Shown: in pieces, positions 59,500 through 64,000 of the stretch
Layout: each line of letters starts with the position of its first letter
How positions within the stretch are numbered: position 1 is the stretch's first letter
Assembly: GCA_950295325.1 (NCBI GenBank)
Contig: OX485807.1
Span: forward strand, 27,747,666 to 27,811,665
DNA from: Polytrichum commune
Lineage: Eukaryota; Streptophyta; Polytrichopsida; Polytrichales; Polytrichaceae
DNA length: 64,000 nucleotides
Direction of reading: 5' to 3'
Translations under genes and position numbers: made by a program
Notes under the pieces: generated by a model
Seen by the model: only the letters and a program-made list of their open reading frames with translations
Databases searched by the model: none
What the model was told of the DNA's origin: nothing

Positions 59500-60864
59500 T
59501 TAATGTGGGAGTGAAGGTGCCACCCCCCTTTGGGATCCTAGATAGTTTGCAAGAGATCGTCGGAGGCCCTCGCCTTGTATGCGATTAATCCTATGAGGTA
59601 GCGAATCATCACATGCATCGTACACCTCCGCCTCTAAATCCCCATCACTATGACCATCTAGTCCTTCGTTATCCATCAAAGTAGCCATTGCATGAAGGTC
59701 TTCATCCCCTTGCCTCCGTAAAATATTGTGCAAAATAGCGCAAGCCGTGATAACATCGGGTAAGTATACCACATTCAGCTCGGTCTTTGTCAACAACTCT
59801 CGCCAAGTTTCTTTCAAAATGCCAAAGGCATTTTCTACAACCCCCCTTCCTCTACGCAACTTGCGGTTGTAAAGAGCCTCTAAAATTGTAAGATTTTGAT
59901 CTCGGTGGGGAATCATAAGCCAAGGTAACAATGGATAACCCGAGTCTCCTAGTAAATAAGGTGGAAACCCCTCTCGACCTTGAGATGAATCAAGTAGTGC
60001 ACCTGTCATCGAAAGTTGATAAAGACTAGATCTTCTAAGCATCCGAGCATCATTAGTGGAGCCAGGCATGCCTAAAAACAAATCTAAAAATATTTTTCTA
60101 CTATCTACAACAGCTTGACAATTCAAGGTATAACCATGTGTTTTGAAATAGAAATAATCTTCGGGTCCTACCCTAGGTTTAGAAATTGAAATATGTGTAC
60201 CATCTATGGCCCCTACTACGGCAGGCAAACCACATAAGAATTTAAATTCATTTTGGATTTGAATTAGGCGTTCACTAGTTGGCCATGAAATTTCATGCCG
60301 TAATGCTATATTGATAGCACGGCAAGTGTTGTGGACAACATTTGAAACAGTTGAAATCCCAATAGCGAACAACTCTGAACATAATATCATACTAGAACCT
60401 TGTGCTAGTTTGAATAAAGTACATGCAACCCTAACAATGACAGGGATCGCATGGCGAAACCTTGTGTTCTGCCGGTGAATGTGTGGACGTAATTGGGTTG
60501 AGAGGTGAATCACAGATGCTTTGGTCATCCGAAACAAAGCTGTCCACCTTTCATCATCATATTCCTCCAACACAAAGCGTGAAAACCAAGTTGTTGACCG
60601 GGGCTTCACCCAAAATCCAAGGTCAGGGTCACTGTAAATAAGATTGCTACACAATTGGAAGCAATGCAATGCCGCAAATGCAGCACGGTTCAATTCATCC
60701 ACACGTTGCGAAAAATCCTCGACAACTATGGGTATCTCCATCGGAGATGGAGAGTCTGTGATGACACTTAAGGATGTAAACAGGGAATCTTGGACATTGA
60801 GAAGAATAATCAATAATGCCAACACCAAGGCCCCGAAATCCGCATGATCATCCAAGCCAGCCAT
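59500..60864 (-). CDS. Harbinger DDE transposase (HARBI1-like nuclease), 454 residues
   Basis: One open exon. An N-terminal hydrophobic stretch is followed by a helical region; a helix-turn-helix-like segment (ELFAIGISTVSNVVHNTCR) lies near residue 170. The catalytic domain shows AIDGTHISI (D221), GMPGSTNDARML (D272), LLGDSGYPL (D307) and GRGVVENAFGILK (E344), the D-D-E series of the DDE_4 superfamily used by HARBI1-like proteins. Length is usual for the group. Just before the ATG a good acceptor (TTTAG at 60877-60873) pairs with a GTAAGT donor at 61057, so a 185-nt intron in the leader is likely. No inactivating change is seen. Confidence 0.93.
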   Translation of the reverse strand: MAGLDDHADFGALVLALLIILLNVQDSLFTSLSVITDSPSPMEIPIVVEDFSQRVDELNRAAFAALHCFQLCSNLIYSDPDLGFWVKPRSTTWFSRFVLEEYDDERWTALFRMTKASVIHLSTQLRPHIHRQNTRFRHAIPVIVRVACTLFKLAQGSSMILCSELFAIGISTVSNVVHNTCRAINIALRHEISWPTSERLIQIQNEFKFLCGLPAVVGAIDGTHISISKPRVGPEDYFYFKTHGYTLNCQAVVDSRKIFLDLFLGMPGSTNDARMLRRSSLYQLSMTGALLDSSQGREGFPPYLLGDSGYPLLPWLMIPHRDQNLTILEALYNRKLRRGRGVVENAFGILKETWRELLTKTELNVVYLPDVITACAILHNILRRQGDEDLHAMATLMDNEGLDGHSDGDLEAEVYDACDDSLPHRINRIQGEGLRRSLANYLGSQRGVAPSLPH

Positions 60865-61055
60865 AAATTACCCTAAACATATACAAATCACAAGAATTAG
60901 AATTCAAATTTTACAATAAATTGATTGACAAATGTAACAAATAGAAGTACAAATAAGATGCAAATAATACACCATTAGCAATTTCATGCATTATGGTGAA
61001 AGCATATCATTGTGTGCCATATGGTTTAGGGAACCAAGGTCACTGACTGCTACTT

Positions 61056-61098
61056 ACAGATGAACCGATTGAGTTTGAAGAATAACCGGTTGAAGTGC
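61056..61098 (-). repeat. Dispersed leader-like motif, copy 5
   Basis: On the minus strand GCACTTCAACCGGTTATTCT, then TCAAACTCAATCGGTTCATC, and at once TGTAAGTAGC, a strong splice donor. It fits a noncoding first exon of the transposase gene. Confidence 0.8.
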
Positions 61099-61876
61099 CG
61101 AACACCCAGGAATTGCAGTCAAGTCAGCCCTTTCACCCCAAATCACTTAGAGTCCATGAAGAATTTGTTCCCTCAATTCAATGAGCACATGTCCAAGCTT
61201 ACTGTGTATGTATGGAGCGCCAGATTCTCCTTAGATCCGCTCTCAATCCGCACTCAATCCGTCCTCAAAAGCAGCTGCAAACTCCTTCCTATAATTACCA
61301 GGTGCGAATCATGAAGGTCCTGGGTGGCAGCAGATTTGCAGCAATCCAAGCTTCTCAAGTGATTGAATCGGTGGCTGCAGTATATTGTAGAGAACGTAAA
61401 GAGAGGTCTGTGCACAAGAGCAGGATGCAGAAGGAGAGTCCTTGACCCAGTCCTGCTCTGATTTCTCAGGAATTTCGTTTGAAGGTAATCTCAGATGTGC
61501 ACAATCCTGACGCAAATCTTGCTTCGAGTCTGTTTAGCAGTTTGTATCTCAACTTGAGTTGTGGCATTCAGGACTCGGAAGCACAGGTGGTGAGAGGAGC
61601 TCTCATGAAGAGGAGGCAAACAGAACTAAAAAGTGTCGGTTGAGATAAGCTGAAGGGAAGAAGGTCCGTTAGTTTCTATCTCTATCTGCCTAGGTATCTA
61701 CTGACAAGTGTATAACGCAGAGCAGGTGGGAAACATTATTAAATCCCTTACATAGAAATAGTAGGTCCCACCGGAAAAGTTCCGACGAGCCTGAGTCCAA
61801 AAGTGAGAGCTTGACCTCCACGGTTTTAGGGCACCCCACCTGGTTTTAGCTAGAGCCAGGTGGGAAAGGGGCATAA

Positions 61877-63487
61877 GGTGAGGAGCTGGTGGTCTGCTCA
61901 ATCCTATCTGAGCAACACCAAAATTTCAGACTCCAGAGGTCTCATTTTGATGAAGGGTTTGAATATTCTTTTACTTGTCATAAGTATACCTCTTCATTAT
62001 TCAAGCTCATATTCCACATTCTGAACCCATTCGAAACTATTCATGAAGTAAAGTGGATCAAACCATGGGTTTAGTCCCAAACTGCACGTTCATGAGAATT
62101 AACACAAAGTCAATCAAGTTTTCTTAATGCTTGGTTATCATCCACAAGGAGTGGTGTTGAACAATTGAAAACTAACTTCTAGCTTGTCCTACTAGGATGG
62201 GTGGACCAAACTAGCCTTGCATAGGCCAATCCAAGATTGAGAAAAACAAGTTCCATGTGCATGCCATATTCTAGATCCTAAAATCCTCTTAAAATTTGAG
62301 AGGGTGGAAGAGGGGGTCCCAAAATTTGCACCCAACTTTCAAAATAGGCTCCAAAACAAAATGAGCTAGAGAGCTCTTAAAAGAAAGTTTTCTCAAAGAA
62401 GGATAAAACCCACAATTTCGTCCCTTTTTGAAGGACTTTACGGATAGCTCTAATACCTCCCCACTTTCCACCGTTTGTTTCTGAAGAATTTATTACTCAT
62501 TACCGTCCAAGCCCTCAGTAATTTATAATAAAGATGACTGCTAGTCTAATCCGAGTGTTAGAACTCCCCAAAATATAATGGTTTGCTTTGCTGAACTATA
62601 CAGGTGCCTGCGAGAGGAAAAAAAAAGGGGCATCTAGATGAGAAACGTAATTGGAATATGGAGTAGTAGCAACATCAGGAAAATCACTTGAGGAACTAAT
62701 GGAACTGAACAAGGTTTGGTAAGAAATGATTGCTTATCAGGACATGATTCAGAAATACTTGCTCCTCAGAAATGGTTCAGGTTATGTATACTTCACACAA
62801 AAATCTAGTGAATTTCTGTGTTCGAGCCAGGTTTACATGAATGATTAGGCAGCTGTCCTCCCTGAAGATTTCTTGCTACCTCTCTCCTGATTGTTCAAAG
62901 TCATCCCACAAGCCAGGCAGTGGAAGATTCACACAAAGGAATAGAAAGTACTATCCACACAAGTTGTAGAAACAAATGAAACTCTCAAACCTGCTAGTTT
63001 CAGAGAGGTTCACAGTAGTAGAGAATCTGCACCTGTCCAACCAATGCCAAGACCTCACACTAATGCTGAACAAGTGCAGAGTTAGAATTCCAATGGTAAC
63101 CATCTCACTGGAACCAGCAAGAGTTGAAGGATGCAGCAGATCATCATCCCCATGACAGCAAGGTTGTGTCCTGCCTGTCAAAGATGGGTAACTTAACATT
63201 TCTTGTTGCTGATTCATGCTTGGTGTTGCTCTGAGTAAACATACACTTTGATACACTACACTGCTCAATCAAAGTTCACAATTACAACCTTACGTTTGAG
63301 CAAAGAAAGCCTGGTTGAGGCGCCACATGAGTAATCCCACGTAGCACCATGTGGATAGCTCTGACCTTACTGCAATCACCTTGAACAAATCGCATGCGTT
63401 GTTTGGTGATGAAGATGGGAGCAACTTAGCAACAGCAGAATCATCACCACTGCATATGCTATGAGCAAGCTGAAGGACAACATAAAA
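61877..63487. other. Gene-free interval
   Basis: No credible exon. The minus-strand ORF at 63268-62951 may belong to the 3' untranslated region of the right-edge gene. I see no repeat family here. Confidence 0.4.
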
Positions 63488-63945
63488 TTAGGTTTTGGAT
63501 GGTGAAGTAGTTGTTCGAACTTCAACTGTTGTCCTGCTCACAGCCTCACTGGGCGAGGAGGCAGTAGGCAGATCAGCTCCTAAGCCAAGCTTTTGCTGTG
63601 TCATGACAGTGGCCATCACAGCCTCAGACTTCTGGTTCCAGTCCTCTTCCAGCTGTGCTTGTGCTTGATCACCTATCTGGTTAACAAATTCCACAGCAGC
63701 CACCTCCTGTACGATTGGACCACAAAAAATTTACAATCAAATCATTAGTTTCTGTATCTCCAGCAAATTTGACTAATATTCCATCTTCTGAGCACAGATC
63801 TGCTATTCTGCCAAAAGAAGACAATAGGGAAGCCTTTGATGGATAGCATTCACTAAAGTTATTGCCGAACTGCATGACCACATTAGATTTATCCTTCAAC
63901 TCAATGGGACTTTTTGTCAGGAGTTGGTCCCCTATAATTTTCCAT
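63488..63945 (-). CDS. 3' end of a gene leaving the right edge, unknown protein
   Basis: Two exon-like stretches are read on the minus strand. The last runs from about 63707 (acceptor CGTACAG, then EVAAVEFVNQIGDQAQAQLE) to the TAA at 63488. The preceding one begins after an acceptor TTATAG near 63935 and gives KSPIELKDKSNVVMQF and CYPSKASLLSSFGRI. A donor at GTCAAATTT (phase 0, 69-nt intron) joins them; the other GT lies only 28 nt from the acceptor and is unlikely. The YPSKASLLSSFGRI string faintly recalls the (L/Y)PSK..L...F.RFG segment near the C-terminus of plant PWWP-domain proteins, but the PWWP domain itself would lie outside the window. Treat the family as unknown. Confidence 0.45.
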
Positions 63946-64000
63946 TGGTCATTGTGCATACAATATCAAAAAATTCTTTGCACTTGTGGTGCATGTTTGG

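Larger units (their letters stand above)
55209..61873. mobile_element. Complete PIF/Harbinger DNA transposon, 6665 bp
   Basis: The termini TGCCCCTTTCCCAC are identical inverted repeats for 14 bp and remain similar to about 28 bp. TAA stands immediately outside both ends (55206-55208 and 61874-61876), the TWA duplication expected for PIF/Harbinger. Inside are the two genes of an autonomous element, a spliced Myb-like gene on the plus strand and a DDE transposase on the minus strand, tail to tail. Both frames are open. One copy of the dispersed leader-like motif lies near the 5' part of each gene. Confidence 0.93.

Noticed and set aside
1-64000. CRISPR array, bacterial operon or phage-type defence system
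   Set aside because: Spliced genes, plant snRNA promoter elements and plant transposons show nuclear plant DNA. The repeat arrays have no spacer structure of the CRISPR kind.

Overview
The window is nuclear DNA of a green land plant. The evidence is a spliced COR413 cold-acclimation membrane-protein gene, a U6 snRNA-like copy preceded by a plant-type upstream sequence element and TATA box, many GT-AG introns, a chromovirus-type Ty3/gypsy element primed by initiator tRNA-Met, an Emigrant/pogo-like MITE and a two-gene PIF/Harbinger transposon. The species cannot be named. A LINE with both an AP-type and a restriction-like endonuclease recalls the Dualen/RandI elements described from green algae, so I lean weakly towards a seed-free lineage.

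Layout. At 1-5.7 kb a Plavaka-like transposase gene (minus strand, leaving the left edge) stands head to head with an unknown five-exon gene (plus strand). At 6.2-15 kb lies a long, decayed dual-endonuclease LINE, broken by a 0.9-kb terminal-inverted-repeat element and by a 1.57-kb CACTA-like insertion that holds a hairpin, an AT-rich minisatellite and a tRNA-like SINE. A U6 copy with its own promoter follows at 15.0-15.2 kb. At 15.9-19.2 kb is a four-exon gene for a predicted N-myristoylated protein of 691 residues; its promoter and start codon are tandemly repeated upstream. The stretch 19.9-26.2 kb is gene-poor, with MITE-like elements and an array of ten short hairpins with matching changes in their arms. 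COR413 occupies 26.2-28.6 kb. The stretch 28.6-45.5 kb is mostly gene-free, with a G-quadruplex-rich minisatellite and two 5'-truncated copies of the same LINE family; one has a clean target-site duplication.

At 45.56-54.6 kb three insertions are nested: an old solo LTR is split by a pogo-like MITE, which is split by a 7.2-kb Ty3/gypsy element of the same LTR family. That element has apparently identical LTRs and a perfect target-site duplication but lacks the catalytic core of reverse transcriptase. At 55.2-61.9 kb is a complete PIF/Harbinger element (TIRs, TAA duplication, open Myb-like and DDE transposase genes, tail to tail). A partial gene on the minus strand leaves the right edge at 63.5-64 kb.

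Splice sites were placed by reading GT-AG signals and phase by hand. The COR413, 691-residue, five-exon and Myb models keep frame across every junction. No database search was possible.
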